Made by a program: the position numbers and the translations under genes. 6,820 nucleotides of DNA from Bacillota bacterium (lineage in GTDB: Bacteria > Bacillota > Sulfobacillia > JABLXB01), in contig JANLGA010000083.1 of NCBI GenBank assembly GCA_024653225.1, positions 1 through 6,820 on the forward strand. The letters run 5' to 3'. Below are positions 6,780-6,820 of the stretch, piece by piece; position 1 is the first letter of the stretch; the number at the start of each line of letters is the position of its first letter. The notes below the pieces were generated by a model. The model was not told the DNA's origin and searched no databases. It saw only the letters and a list, made by a program, of their open reading frames with translations.

Positions 6780-6820
6780 GGGTATTCCGGACAGCCGGCG
6801 GGGCTTGGCCGTCAGGTCAA

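Noticed and set aside
6790..6813. Imperfect hairpin after yqeY as an intrinsic terminator
   Set aside because: The stem is 7 bp with one mismatch and a 10-base loop, and no T-tract follows before the window ends.
6772..6820. Start of a next gene at GTG 6772 or GTG 6776 (GTGA overlap with the yqeY stop)
   Set aside because: Both frames stay open to the window edge, but only about 15 codons are visible, no clear Shine-Dalgarno sequence is present, and neither short peptide is recognisable.

Overview
The window is a compact stretch of high-G+C bacterial chromosome (clearly above 60% G+C by eye). It carries housekeeping genes for protein folding, rRNA and tRNA modification, ribosome structure and cell-wall precursor synthesis. 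The gene order resembles the Bacillota (Firmicutes) neighbourhood hrcA-grpE-dnaK-dnaJ-prmA-rsmE-mtaB ... rpsU-yqeY. The ribosomal protein S21 and YqeY pair directly downstream also fits that phylum. The most likely source is a high-G+C, possibly deep-branching member of Bacillota. This is an inference from synteny and composition; no 16S or other phylogenetic marker gene was analysed.

Layout, left to right. dnaJ (1-1134, + strand) lacks only the few codons before its J domain. rsmE follows 15 bp later (1150-1905, +). A minus-strand gene (1907-3013) then lies tail-to-tail with rsmE, with one base between the two stop codons; it encodes a DUF362 protein with a C-terminal 2x[4Fe-4S] ferredoxin domain. 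A divergent intergenic region (3014-3153) carries plausible back-to-back promoters. From 3154 to the right edge all genes are on the + strand: mtaB (3154-4518), ddl (4515-5624, ATGA overlap with mtaB), a HinT-type HIT protein (5714-6058), rpsU (6096-6272, only 58 residues with a GTG start) and yqeY (6312-6779). The last 41 bases hold no gene that can be called securely.

Most of the genes support making accurate proteins: DnaJ folds them, RsmE methylates 16S rRNA, MtaB modifies tRNA position 37, S21 is part of the 30S subunit, and YqeY resembles a tRNA-amidotransferase domain. Ddl (D-Ala-D-Ala for peptidoglycan) and the DUF362 ferredoxin protein are the functional outsiders. They are also the two places where the order departs from the classical Bacillota arrangement, together with the absence of prmA between dnaJ and rsmE. 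I see no mobile element, CRISPR array, tRNA or rRNA gene, riboswitch or strong intrinsic terminator. I also see no clear evidence of an undescribed system. The points worth a second look are the rearranged gene order, the DUF362 insertion, the palindrome holding both convergent stop codons, and the small GTG-initiated rpsU.
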